From NCBI GenBank assembly GCA_021733985.1, contig JAIPJT010000012.1, forward strand, positions 1-58,334: a stretch of DNA of 58,334 bases. Direction: 5' to 3'. The notes under the pieces are model-generated. The model worked only from the letters and a program-made list of their open reading frames with translations. It was not told the DNA's origin and did not search any database. Of the stretch, positions 25,154-34,201 are shown piece by piece. The number at the start of each line of letters is the position of its first letter. The stretch's first letter is position 1. The position numbers and the translations under genes are program-made. The DNA comes from Victivallales bacterium. Its GTDB lineage: Bacteria; Verrucomicrobiota; Lentisphaeria; Victivallales; GWF2-38-69.

Positions 25154-27283
25154 ATGTCTTGCAATAAAAATAAATGGGAAGATGCTGCAGTAAAACAGTT
25201 AAAAGGGAAACCTCTGGAAAACTTAAACGTTATGACTCCCGAAGGAATAGAGATCAAGCCCCTGTATACTGCAGAAGATTTAGAAAAACTCGATAATACT
25301 AATTCCTTTCCCGGCATGGCTCCTTATATTAGAGGGCCTTATCCCACAATGTATGCCGGCAGGCCCTGGACTATCCGTCAGTATGCCGGCTTTTCAACAG
25401 CTAAAGAATCAAACGCTTTTTATAGAAAAAATCTTGCTGCGGGACAGAAAGGGCTTTCTGTAGCATTTGACTTGGCCACACACAGAGGATATGACTCGGA
25501 TAATCCCAGAGTAGCCGGTGATGTGGGTAAAGCAGGAGTTGCTGTTGACAGTGTGGAGGATATGAAAATTCTTTTTGACCAGATCCCGCTTGATCAGATG
25601 TCGGTTTCAATGACCATGAACGGGGCTGTTATTCCAATTATGGCTAATTATATTGTCGCTGCGGAAGAACAGGGTGTTTCTCAGGAAAAGCTTAAAGGTA
25701 CAATTCAGAACGATATCCTTAAAGAGTTCCTCACCAGGAATACTTATATTTACCCTCCCGCCCCTTCTATGAGGATAGTTTCAGATATTATAGATTACTG
25801 TTCGGGCCACATGCCTAAATTTAATACAGTAAGTATCAGCGGTTACCATATGATGGAAGCCGGCGCAAACAGTGTACAGCAGACCGCTTTCACTATCGCC
25901 GACGGTATAGAATATGTAAAATCAGCTACAGCAGCCGGGCTTAATGTTGATGATTTTGCTCCCAGACTCTCATTCTTCTTTGGGATTGGAATGAACTTCT
26001 TTATGAATATAGCAATGCTGAGAGCCGCAAGATACCTCTGGCATCAGGAAATGAAGAAATTTAATCCAGCTAATTCCAAGTCATGTATGTTGAGGACTCA
26101 CTGTCAAACTTCAGGCTTCAGTCTTACTGAACAGGATCCTTATAACAATATCATCAGGACTACTATTGAATGTATGGCCGCAGTACTCGGAGGAACCCAG
26201 TCACTGCATACAAATTCTTTTGATGAAGCTATAGGGCTCCCGACTGAATTCTCTGCCAGAATAGCAAGAAACACACAGATAATTGTGCAGGAAGAAACTC
26301 AGATACCTAAAGTTATCGACCCTATGGGCGGAAGTTACTATGTTGAAAGCCTGACAAATTCAATTATAAGAGAAGCAGAAAAACTTATCCGTGAGATCAA
26401 TAAACTCGGTGGAATGGCCAAAGCTATCGAATCCGGAATGCCTAAAAAAATGATAGAGGAAGCCGCAGCAAGAACACAGGCAAAAATTGAACAGGGTAAA
26501 GATGTTATAGTCGGTGTTAATAAATACAAAATCCAGGATGAGAAAGAAGTACCTGTCCTGGAAATTTCTGATGAAGTAAGGATCGAACAGGTAAACGGCC
26601 TTAAGAAAATCAAAGCGGACAGGAACCAGGAAGAAGTAAATAAAACCCTTAAAAATCTTACAGAGGCGGCTGAAAACGGCGGAAACCTGCTCGAAGCTGC
26701 AATTCCGGCTGTAAGAGCCAGAGCTACTGTTGGAGAAATTAGTAACGCTATGGAAAAATCATTTGGAAGATACAATGCAAAGACAGAGCTGATCTCAGGT
26801 GTTTACTCTTCTGAATACAAAGAAGAAAATACAGATTTCGGTCAGGTTAAAAAACGTACTGCTGATTTTGCTGAAAAAGAAGGAAGAAGGCCGAGAGTCC
26901 TTATAGCCAAGATCGGACAGGACGGCCACGACAGAGGAAGCAAAGTAGTTGCTACAGCTCTGGCGGATATGGGATTTGACGTTGACCTCAGTCCTATGTT
27001 TGTGACTCCGACCGAAGCCGCAAAAATGGCTGTAGAAAATGATGCTCATGCCGTAGGTGCTTCTTCTCTTGCTGCCGGACATAAATATATCGTTAAAGAA
27101 CTTATAAGTGAATTGGACAAGCTTGAATGCCCTGAAATCAAAGTTTTCATAGGTGGAGTAATCCCACATCAGGATTATGAAGAGCTGTATAAATCCGGCG
27201 CAGCGGCAGTATTCGGCCCCGGAACAAATATTGTAGAAAGTGCAAATAAAATACTTGATATACTTGAAAAAGAATCAGGTTAA
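25154..27283 (+). CDS. Methylmalonyl-CoA mutase
   Basis: Adenosylcobalamin-dependent isomerase converting succinyl-CoA and (R)-methylmalonyl-CoA. The 709 residues include the catalytic TIM-barrel domain ([28 protein letters not shown] near the start) and, at the C-terminus, the B12-binding domain with the DGHDRG motif at 590-595, H592 being the cobalt ligand. Catalytic and cobalamin domains are on one chain, as in the MutB/ScpA large subunit. No small subunit or MeaB chaperone is nearby. Together with korDABC just upstream, it puts succinyl-CoA at the centre of a propionate or reductive-TCA-type route, which is inference. A clear terminator follows. Confidence 0.93.
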   Translation: MSCNKNKWEDAAVKQLKGKPLENLNVMTPEGIEIKPLYTAEDLEKLDNTNSFPGMAPYIRGPYPTMYAGRPWTIRQYAGFSTAKESNAFYRKNLAAGQKGLSVAFDLATHRGYDSDNPRVAGDVGKAGVAVDSVEDMKILFDQIPLDQMSVSMTMNGAVIPIMANYIVAAEEQGVSQEKLKGTIQNDILKEFLTRNTYIYPPAPSMRIVSDIIDYCSGHMPKFNTVSISGYHMMEAGANSVQQTAFTIADGIEYVKSATAAGLNVDDFAPRLSFFFGIGMNFFMNIAMLRAARYLWHQEMKKFNPANSKSCMLRTHCQTSGFSLTEQDPYNNIIRTTIECMAAVLGGTQSLHTNSFDEAIGLPTEFSARIARNTQIIVQEETQIPKVIDPMGGSYYVESLTNSIIREAEKLIREINKLGGMAKAIESGMPKKMIEEAAARTQAKIEQGKDVIVGVNKYKIQDEKEVPVLEISDEVRIEQVNGLKKIKADRNQEEVNKTLKNLTEAAENGGNLLEAAIPAVRARATVGEISNAMEKSFGRYNAKTELISGVYSSEYKEENTDFGQVKKRTADFAEKEGRRPRVLIAKIGQDGHDRGSKVVATALADMGFDVDLSPMFVTPTEAAKMAVENDAHAVGASSLAAGHKYIVKELISELDKLECPEIKVFIGGVIPHQDYEELYKSGAAAVFGPGTNIVESANKILDILEKESG

Positions 27284-27300
27284 ATTTTCATTATTTTCGA

Positions 27301-27340
27301 AAACGTGTGCCGGTTCAATTAAAATGGTACACGTTTTTTT
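27301..27340 (+). terminator. Intrinsic terminator after methylmalonyl-CoA mutase
   Basis: An 11-bp stem (27301-27311 with 27326-27336, one G-U pair) overlaps into seven T residues (27334-27340). Confidence 0.9.
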
Positions 27341-27343
27341 ATA

Positions 27344-27390
27344 ACTCAACTTTCTGATTTGATTATATACAAACTATTTGATGGTATTTA
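27344..27390 (+). repeat. AT-rich dispersed repeat, copy 2
   Basis: ACTCAACTTTCTGATTTGAT and following bases match 51283-51340 and 21994-22030. It lies directly after the terminator. Confidence 0.5.
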
Positions 27391-27445
27391 TTTACCTTTT
27401 CACTTTCATGCGTTTTGATCCATTGTAATTTATTTGATAATTAAA

Positions 27446-28309
27446 ATGAAATTAAGTACTCCCGTTAACATAAAAAAACCTGAATTTAAACTAACTGTAG
27501 ATTCTGTAATTACCGGAATAGGCTCCTGTTTTGCAGAATATGTTATGGATCAGTTCAGCCGTTTGGGTTTTAACATTTCATACAATCCGAATGGAATTGT
27601 TTACAATTCTCATTCCATTTTAAAATCCATCGAGCACATTGTAGACAACAATGATTATTCAGAGGAAACCTTTGTTTATCAAGATGATCTATGGCATAGC
27701 TGGCTGCACCATGGCTCATTTTCCTCAGGATGTAAAGATGAGCTAAAAAAAAACATAAGAAACAGGGCCGAGACCTTTAAAAAAAAATTATCCGAATCAG
27801 ATTTAATTATTGTCACTCCTTCGTCTTCTGTTGTTTACTGTCTGAAAGATAATAGCCGCATCGTTGCAAACTGCCATAAATATCAAGGATATAATTTTTA
27901 CAGAAGACTTCTAAGTGTGGAAGAAAATCATAAATATCTTTATAAAACCATTAAACTTATTAAAAATTTAAATCCGGATATAAATATTATTATAACATTA
28001 TCACCGGTCAGGCATTACCCCGGAAACCTTACTTTAAATTCTGTAAGTAAAGCAAATCTACTTTCTGCAATCAATATATGCCTTGATGAAAATCCTTGTC
28101 TTTATTATTTTCCTTCCTATGAAATACTACTTGATGAACTTAGAAGTTACAGATTTTATGCGGAAGATATGCTGCACCCCAGTGAAATGGCAAGAAAAAT
28201 TATTTTTAAAAAATTCATTTCCGCAGTAATGGACGAAAAAAATCTTGAAACAGTAAAAAAAAGAGAAAAAGAAGTTAAAAAATCTTACCACAGGCAAATA
28301 AAAAAATGA
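27446..28309 (+). CDS. GSCFA domain protein
   Basis: A 287-residue protein (291 with the TTG start at 27434) of the GSCFA family, part of the SGNH hydrolase-like group. The defining GSCFAEYVMDQFSRLGF motif is near the N-terminus, followed by NPNGIVYNSHS; LSPVRHYPGN and YFPSYEILLDELRSYRFYAEDMLHPS follow in the typical order. GSCFA proteins are often linked to cell-wall or capsule modification; the substrate is unknown. Neither possible start has a clear Shine-Dalgarno site, so the start is uncertain. It lies alone between the mutase terminator and the DUF2807 gene. Confidence 0.85.
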   Translation: MKLSTPVNIKKPEFKLTVDSVITGIGSCFAEYVMDQFSRLGFNISYNPNGIVYNSHSILKSIEHIVDNNDYSEETFVYQDDLWHSWLHHGSFSSGCKDELKKNIRNRAETFKKKLSESDLIIVTPSSSVVYCLKDNSRIVANCHKYQGYNFYRRLLSVEENHKYLYKTIKLIKNLNPDINIIITLSPVRHYPGNLTLNSVSKANLLSAINICLDENPCLYYFPSYEILLDELRSYRFYAEDMLHPSEMARKIIFKKFISAVMDEKNLETVKKREKEVKKSYHRQIKK

Positions 28310-28398
28310 AGTTTTTTAAAAGACAGCTTATACTGTGTTGTAAAAAATAACTGTCCTAATAAAATAAAGGACTGGGTTTTAATAAAAAGGAAACTAAT

Positions 28399-29322
28399 AT
28401 GAGTATAGGAAAAAAGACACTCGCCATAATTTTTGTATTTTTTATTTTTATCGCTACTTCTGTATCAGGTAAAAATTCTGAAAAAGATATTAAACTGGAT
28501 CCCTTTTCTAAAATAAATCTTGAATGCATTGCATTATTACATATTAAGAAGGGTACGAAAAATATGCTGAAAGTTAAAGCAGACACTAAAATTATAGACT
28601 CCGTTCAGGCCAGGGTGAAAAATGATACTCTTACCATTTCATCAAATGGCCAAACAAAAAGCCGGTTAGGTGTAATATCTGATTCTACAAATAAAAAAAA
28701 TATTAAACTTGAACTGATTTTAAAAAATTTACAAAAGCTTTCTACTACTAGTTTCTCGACTATTAATATCGACTTCAACATAAAAGCAGAAAAATTTGTT
28801 GTTAATAATATCGGTAATTCAACCATAAAACTGAAAGAAATCAGAGTTAAGGAATTTATTTCAAAAATGACCGGAGCCGGGTTATTGAAAGCTGATTTAA
28901 TAAATGCTGAAAAAAAAGCGTATGTATCTGTTTCCGGCAGCGGTATTGTGAATCTTCATAATATTAAAACCCCTACAGCCGACCTTGAAATTTTCGGAAC
29001 AAGCACTCTTAATATCAGAGAAAGCAAAATAGACAAAATCAACGCTTTAGTTATCGGCAGCGGTACTGTAAGTTTTGACGGGAAGGCCGGATATCAAAGC
29101 CTGCAGGTCAAAGGAACCGGACGTTATTACAGCGGCTCACTGATTTGTGAAAAAGCAGATATCAAAGCAATAGGTTCTTCAAATATTGTAGTCAATGTAA
29201 AAAAGGAACTCTCAATTAATATTGTGGGAAATTCCATTATAAATGTAGCTGATAATCCGGAAATAAAATCAAAAAAAATACTGGGAAGCGGTTCTCTGAT
29301 TTTAACCCGCAGCACTAATTAG
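28399..29322 (+). CDS. DUF2807 (GIN domain) exported protein 1
   Basis: A 307-residue exported beta-helical protein. Residues 1-24 form a signal peptide (hydrophobic core ending at SVSG). The rest matches DUF2807: repeating strands with G-S-G and N-I-x-G turns (VSGSGIVNLHNIK, VIGSGTVSFDGKA, GSGSLILTRS). Such proteins are often outer-membrane-associated and of unknown role. A paralogue of exactly the same length occurs at 34202-35125 beyond an ABC exporter. AGGAAAC precedes the ATG. The stop codon lies at the beginning of the dispersed repeat 29318-29521. Confidence 0.8.
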   Translation: MSIGKKTLAIIFVFFIFIATSVSGKNSEKDIKLDPFSKINLECIALLHIKKGTKNMLKVKADTKIIDSVQARVKNDTLTISSNGQTKSRLGVISDSTNKKNIKLELILKNLQKLSTTSFSTINIDFNIKAEKFVVNNIGNSTIKLKEIRVKEFISKMTGAGLLKADLINAEKKAYVSVSGSGIVNLHNIKTPTADLEIFGTSTLNIRESKIDKINALVIGSGTVSFDGKAGYQSLQVKGTGRYYSGSLICEKADIKAIGSSNIVVNVKKELSINIVGNSIINVADNPEIKSKKILGSGSLILTRSTN

Positions 29323-29521
29323 CATTGATCTTCGCACGACGAAGTTTAATCTTTTCTGAAACAAAACGGTAGGGTTCGATCTCCGACCGTGTGAGCCATA
29401 GCCCCGCTACTCCTGGGCGACGGCTTAGCGCGCCGCAATACAGCATTATTGTTAAATGTATAATAAAATTATACGATTTAATGCAATATTTTACTGTATA
29501 GTAATTTTTGTTTCAGGGGAG
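29318..29521 (+). repeat. Intergenic repeat, direct copy with a 41-bp insertion
   Basis: Same sequence as the minus-strand copy at 18892-19053, beginning at the upstream gene's stop codon in both cases (ATTAGCATTGATCTTCG) and ending in TTTCAGGGGAG. Bases 29387-29427 are absent from the other copy and include the hairpin AGCCATAGCC...GGGCGACGGCT. The rest is close to identical, so the two copies share a recent origin. Confidence 0.85.
29387..29427. repeat. Nested REP-like hairpin insertion
   Basis: Compared with the copy at 18892-19053 and the tandem copy at 29531-29654, this 41-base block is an extra. It can fold via AGCC (29394-29397) with GGCT (29422-29425). Its sequence resembles hairpins at 39538-39573, 51908-51935 and 57530-57570. 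Confidence 0.55.
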
Positions 29522-29530
29522 AAGCTGTTT

Positions 29531-29654
29531 GAAACAAACCGGTAGGGCGCGATCTCAGAGCGCGCCGTGAATACAGCACTATTTATAAATGTGTTATATT
29601 TTTACAATCAAATAGAAAATTTACCCTGTTATAATAATTGATATTTCAGGAGAG
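29531..29654 (+). repeat. Diverged tandem copy of the intergenic repeat
   Basis: GAAACAAACCGGTAGGGCGC and the following bases match the central part of 29318-29521 (which reads GAAACAAAACGGTAGGG), ending with ATTTCAGGAGAG, but with more differences. It carries the strong hairpin GGCGCG-ATCTCAGAG-CGCGCC (29546-29566) and no insertion. Confidence 0.65.
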
Positions 29655-29667
29655 AAAGTAAAGGAAT

Positions 29668-30387
29668 ATGGAACAAAATAAAAAGGAAGTTGAAATATCC
29701 TTAAGAGGCATTACAAAAACCTATATCATGGGCGAAGTCAAAGTACCCGTCCTGCATGGTATAGACCTGGATATCTATAAAAGTGAACTTACTGTTATTC
29801 TCGGTTCCTCCGGTACAGGAAAATCTACGCTGCTTAACATTATCGGAGGGATAGATACTGCTACCAGCGGACAATATTTCTTCAGAGACAAGGATATCTC
29901 TTCTGCTTCAGATAAAGAACTTACTAAATTCAGAAGAGATAATATCGGTTTTGTATTTCAGTTCTACAACCTTGTCCCTACTCTGACTTCAAAAGAAAAT
30001 GTTGAAGTATCAACTGAAATCAGTAAAGATCCTATGGATCCGCTTGAGTCCCTTGAACTTGTTGAAATGAAAGAAAAAAAAGATTTTTTCCCTTCTCAAA
30101 TGTCCGGAGGCCAGCAGCAGCGCATATCTATCGCAAGAGCCCTGGCGAAAAAACCCGCTCTAATGTTATGCGATGAACCTACAGGCGCTCTCGATTTCAA
30201 AACAGGACAACAGGTAATAAAAACACTGAACGATTTAAACGAGAAACTCGGAACTACAATAATTATAATAACTCACTGTGCTCCACTGGCTGATATGGCC
30301 CACCGTGTAATCCATCTCGGACGCGGAGTCGTATTGGATTCCAAATACAATAAAACAAGGCGACCTCCGGAGGAAATTGTCTGGTGA
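29668..30387 (+). CDS. ABC transporter ATP-binding protein, MacB/LolD type
   Basis: A 239-residue ATPase that powers the FtsX-type permease encoded next. Walker A GSSGTGKST (46-54), the Q-loop FQFYNLVPTLT, the signature SGGQQQRISIARAL, Walker B LMLCDEPTGALD and the switch histidine ITHCAPLAD are all present. This pattern is characteristic of the MacB/LolD/FtsE branch. GTGA overlap with the permease gene shows translational coupling. The operon continues with a HlyD-like protein and a DUF2807 protein. Confidence 0.93.
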   Translation: MEQNKKEVEISLRGITKTYIMGEVKVPVLHGIDLDIYKSELTVILGSSGTGKSTLLNIIGGIDTATSGQYFFRDKDISSASDKELTKFRRDNIGFVFQFYNLVPTLTSKENVEVSTEISKDPMDPLESLELVEMKEKKDFFPSQMSGGQQQRISIARALAKKPALMLCDEPTGALDFKTGQQVIKTLNDLNEKLGTTIIIITHCAPLADMAHRVIHLGRGVVLDSKYNKTRRPPEEIVW

Positions 30388-32765
30388 CCGTTCTAAACAA
30401 AAAATTAAAAAGAGACCTTTTTCTTTCAAAAGGAATGCTTGCTGCTATTATAACACTGATAGCCATAGGAACCGGCTTCCTGGTTGGAATGGACGGTACA
30501 TATAATAACCTGCACAATGCGAAAATGGCATATTATTCAAGATGCCGTATGCCCGACTTTTGGATAAACCTAAAAAAAGCCCCTGTCGTGGATGTAAAAA
30601 ACCACCTAAACAAAGTTAAGGGCATATCTGAAATCAGGAACAGGATAGTCTATCCGGCAATGGTGGATCTGGAAGGTGTAAATAAACCTATTACAGCTAC
30701 TGCAGTTTCGCTTCCCGGAAAAGATAATTCTGTAATAAACAACTTATATATTAAAACCGGAAGTTATTTTTCTCCCGGAAATAAAAAACAGGTCATAGTA
30801 TCCTATAAATTTGCAAAAGCAAGAAATATAAGGCCAGGGTCTTATATTTCACTCATAATTAAAGGACGTAAAAAAAAGCTGTATGTGATAGGCACTGCTA
30901 TAAGCAGCGAATATGTCTTTACTATCCCGCCGGGTTCAATGTGCCCAGACTCTGAAAATTACGGTATTTTCTGGGTAAAAGACAAATTTGCACAGAATAC
31001 TCTGGGATACGATGGTGCATGTAATAATATTGTAGGGCTCTTCAATCCGAACGGCAAGGTCAATCCTAAATTAACACTTGACACTTTTGCCAAAACCCTT
31101 GACCAGTACGGGGTATTCACAAGCACACTCCTTAAAAATCAACAGTCTAATCTTTCATTAAATTCTGAACTAAGCGGAATTCAGATGATGGCTACCATGC
31201 TTCCGATTATATTTCTTTCCGTGGCTGCTCTTGTTCTTAATGTAATTATGACAAGACTTGCAGAACAGGAAAGAGTTATAATAGGGACACTGAAAGCTCT
31301 TGGAGTTAAAAACAATGCAATCTTTTCATTTTACCTGAAGTACAGTTTGTTTGTAGGGATTAGCGGCGGGGTACTCGGCTGTCTTGTGGGCTATTGGCTT
31401 TCGCAGCAGATGACTCAAATGTATACTGGTATATTTACTTTTCCGCATCTGATTAATCATATCTATCTCAAACCAATGCTTGCAGGTATTATTATTTCAG
31501 TATTTTTTGCAGTCATAGGTACAGTAAAGGGTGTTAAACTTATGATTTCCCTGAATCCTGCAGAAGCTATGCACCCTCCCCCGCCTGCAAGCGGTAAACC
31601 AATTCTCCTTGAACGCTTTAAAACATTATGGAAACATTTCAGCTTCCGAACACAAATCGTAATGCGCGGGATATTCCGTAATAAGATAAAATCAATTATC
31701 GGCATTACAGCCGCAGCTTTGGGGTCTTCTCTGGTTTTGATGAGTCTGGGTATGATGAACTCAATAGACTACATGGTAATGTTCCAGTTTAAAAATGTTC
31801 TTCATAATAATTACTCTCTTCATTTTAAAACACCGCTGGGATACAGTGCTCTTTACGAAGCACAAAGGCTTCCCGGTGTAACTTACGCAGAACCGCAATT
31901 AAAACTTTCAGTTAACTTCAAAAACGGCCGATTTACAAAGAAATGCCAGCTAACCGGTATATTACCGAATAGCAAACTAGTTACTCCATGCGATTCAAAA
32001 GGCAGAAGAATCAGGATACCCCAAAACGGTATTGCAATGACTAAACGGCTGGCAAAAAAACTTCACGTAAAACAGGGTGAATATATTACTTTTTCTACAA
32101 TCAAAGGTGACCGCACACCGCATAAAGTAAAAATCGCAAGCACTGTCAAAAGTACTCTCGGAATTCCGGTATATATTAATTATAAATATTTCAACAGGCT
32201 CTTAGGAGAAGATCATATAATCACCAATATTCTTTTAAAAACAGACCAGACATCCGTACAGAAAAAAGAGTTTCTTAAAAAACTGAAAAAATTTCCTATG
32301 CTGACATCCTATAACAATAAGGAAATAACCCAGGACTCAATGGATAAAGAATTGAACGGAGCTTACAGCTCTATGGTTTATACTATGATTTTTTTCGCGG
32401 GAATAATATTTTTCGGATCAATCCTGAATTCTGTCCTTATCTCTATAGCTGAACGAAAAAGAGAAATAGCTACATTCAGGGTATTAGGGTATAAGCCGCT
32501 GGAAGTCGGATCACTGTTTCTCAGAGAAATTCTGGCTGTTAATATTATAGGATCCCTGCTGGGGCTTCCGCTTGGCTACCTGCTGCTGTTCGGCATGTGT
32601 TTTTCGTTCACAAACGATATGTATGCCATGCCTTGTTATATTTCTTTATCTTCATATGTCCTGACTTTGATTCTATCGCTTTTTTTTATGATAGGATCTT
32701 ATTTAATTATACAGCGAACAATAAATAAACTTGACTGGCCTCAGGCTTTAAATGCAAAACAATAA
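30384..32765 (+). CDS. FtsX-type ABC permease (two FtsX domains)
   Basis: A 793-residue inner-membrane protein. An N-terminal transmembrane segment is followed by a large extracytoplasmic domain (about 45-265), an FtsX unit with segments near 270-390, a linker, then a second half with its own periplasmic domain and FtsX unit near 670-780. This duplicated layout is known from macrolide/lipoprotein-type exporters with eight or ten transmembrane helices. GTG start at 30384 lies within the ATPase stop and is preceded by GGAGG. Together with the ATPase and the HlyD-like adaptor it would form a tripartite-like mechanotransmission exporter; the cargo is unknown. Confidence 0.88.
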   Translation: MTVLNKKLKRDLFLSKGMLAAIITLIAIGTGFLVGMDGTYNNLHNAKMAYYSRCRMPDFWINLKKAPVVDVKNHLNKVKGISEIRNRIVYPAMVDLEGVNKPITATAVSLPGKDNSVINNLYIKTGSYFSPGNKKQVIVSYKFAKARNIRPGSYISLIIKGRKKKLYVIGTAISSEYVFTIPPGSMCPDSENYGIFWVKDKFAQNTLGYDGACNNIVGLFNPNGKVNPKLTLDTFAKTLDQYGVFTSTLLKNQQSNLSLNSELSGIQMMATMLPIIFLSVAALVLNVIMTRLAEQERVIIGTLKALGVKNNAIFSFYLKYSLFVGISGGVLGCLVGYWLSQQMTQMYTGIFTFPHLINHIYLKPMLAGIIISVFFAVIGTVKGVKLMISLNPAEAMHPPPPASGKPILLERFKTLWKHFSFRTQIVMRGIFRNKIKSIIGITAAALGSSLVLMSLGMMNSIDYMVMFQFKNVLHNNYSLHFKTPLGYSALYEAQRLPGVTYAEPQLKLSVNFKNGRFTKKCQLTGILPNSKLVTPCDSKGRRIRIPQNGIAMTKRLAKKLHVKQGEYITFSTIKGDRTPHKVKIASTVKSTLGIPVYINYKYFNRLLGEDHIITNILLKTDQTSVQKKEFLKKLKKFPMLTSYNNKEITQDSMDKELNGAYSSMVYTMIFFAGIIFFGSILNSVLISIAERKREIATFRVLGYKPLEVGSLFLREILAVNIIGSLLGLPLGYLLLFGMCFSFTNDMYAMPCYISLSSYVLTLILSLFFMIGSYLIIQRTINKLDWPQALNAKQ

Positions 32766-32798
32766 CAAAATAATAAAATATTCCAAATGGAGGATAGA

Positions 32799-34181
32799 AT
32801 GAACAAAGAAGCTAAGCAAAACAAAAAACCGAAGTTTAAGAAAAAGAGAACCTGGATCATTGCGATTGCAGTATTTGTTATAATAGTCTTTTTCTTTACT
32901 TTTCATACTTCGCCCGGCACAGTGGTTAGAACGGCCAAAGTTAAAAAGTCAAATATAAAATCCTATATTTCCAATAAGGGTAAAACAAACCTCCCTAAAA
33001 TATATAAAATCACAATGCCGTACAGTTCAAGAATCCTGCCGGTTACAATTAAAACAGGAGCAAAAGTAAAAAATGGGGAAGCTGTTGCATCTCTGGATCT
33101 CAATGAAATTAAGACAAAGGTAAAGGTAGCTGAAGCAAAACTTAAAAACATTGAAGGGCAGATAAAACTTAATGAATATAGAGAATTTTGGAAAACAGCA
33201 CTCAATGAATCATCTAAATGGACTAAAACGATGGAAGAACTGCTGAAGATGACAAAAATCGAAATTACAGCAAATCAGCACGTACTTGATTATGCCATTC
33301 AGCATAAGAATGCCCTGATCCAGTCAGGAAGAGCTGTCAGCAGAATTAATAAGAATGAAGCGGAAATGCAGGCTGCGGTAAAAGAAGTTGAGCTACAAAA
33401 GTCAAGGTTCGCCAATAGGGCTATGGATATTATTACTAAAATTTTCAAACTCTGTCCTGTATATATCAGCGAACATTTAAAATCCCTGAATATCGAAAAA
33501 GGTGTTTTATCCGCTCAACAGGATGAAGCTGCCGCTGAACTTAAACTTGCAAAAATACATTTCAATATGGCAAAGCTTAAAAGCCCAGTAGACGGTGTTA
33601 TCTTGAATAAATATATTAAAAATGAACGTTTCCTGCAAGCAGGCACTGAAATCCTTGATATAGGCATCATGAAAAATTTGGAAGTATCCTCAAATATACT
33701 GACAATAGAAGCTATTAACATTAATAAAGGTGATGAAGTAGATATTTACGGTGAAGTGATCGGAACCCACCCTATCAGAGGGAAAGTAACTAAAATAGAA
33801 CCCAGAGGTTTCACAGATATATCTTCTCTCGGAGTAAAACAGCAGAAGGTAAAAGTTAAAATAGCTATTGAAAAATCTGCATTAAAAAAACTTCTGAAAA
33901 ACAGAAAACACCTTGGTGTCGGGTATAGAGTTTATGTAAGAATATATACTTCAGAAGCTAAAAATACTTTAGTTGTTCCAAGGACTGCCCTGTTTAAAGG
34001 CAGCGGAGGACAATGGGATATTTTTATTGTAAAAGACGGAAAATCTTATCTCAAAAAAGTTACAGTCGGAATTATGAATGACAAACAAGTACAAATCACT
34101 TCAGGGTTAAAAGTTGACGACAAAGTTATAATTGCACCTCCGACAAGCCTGAAAAACGGTTCTAAAGTGTCGGTACTATAA
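32799..34181 (+). CDS. HlyD/MacA-like membrane fusion protein
   Basis: Adaptor of the ABC exporter, 460 residues. An N-terminal transmembrane anchor (TWIIAIAVFVIIVFFFTFHT) is followed by a lipoyl half (SSRILPVTIKTGAKVKNGEAVASLD), a helical hairpin of about 150 residues, a second lipoyl half (LKSPVDGVILNKYIKNERFLQAG) and beta domains. The ATG at 32799 is preferred because GGAGG lies five bases before it; the ATG at 32787 is itself part of that site. Twenty bases separate its stop from the second DUF2807 gene. Confidence 0.9.
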   Translation: MNKEAKQNKKPKFKKKRTWIIAIAVFVIIVFFFTFHTSPGTVVRTAKVKKSNIKSYISNKGKTNLPKIYKITMPYSSRILPVTIKTGAKVKNGEAVASLDLNEIKTKVKVAEAKLKNIEGQIKLNEYREFWKTALNESSKWTKTMEELLKMTKIEITANQHVLDYAIQHKNALIQSGRAVSRINKNEAEMQAAVKEVELQKSRFANRAMDIITKIFKLCPVYISEHLKSLNIEKGVLSAQQDEAAAELKLAKIHFNMAKLKSPVDGVILNKYIKNERFLQAGTEILDIGIMKNLEVSSNILTIEAININKGDEVDIYGEVIGTHPIRGKVTKIEPRGFTDISSLGVKQQKVKVKIAIEKSALKKLLKNRKHLGVGYRVYVRIYTSEAKNTLVVPRTALFKGSGGQWDIFIVKDGKSYLKKVTVGIMNDKQVQITSGLKVDDKVIIAPPTSLKNGSKVSVL

Positions 34182-34201
34182 ATTAACCGGAGGATACTTC
34201 T

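Larger units (their letters stand above)
29323..29667. other. Intergenic region upstream of ABC exporter genes
   Basis: Almost fully made up of two tandem repeat copies. The last 15 bases carry the ribosome site AAAGGAA for the ATPase gene. If the first DUF2807 gene and the exporter share a transcript it must pass through these hairpins; otherwise a promoter lies in the repeat. Confidence 0.55.

Noticed and set aside
29340-29390. Partial tRNA (T-loop-like GGGTTCGATCTCC)
   Set aside because: No acceptor or anticodon arm can be formed and the sequence is part of a dispersed repeat.
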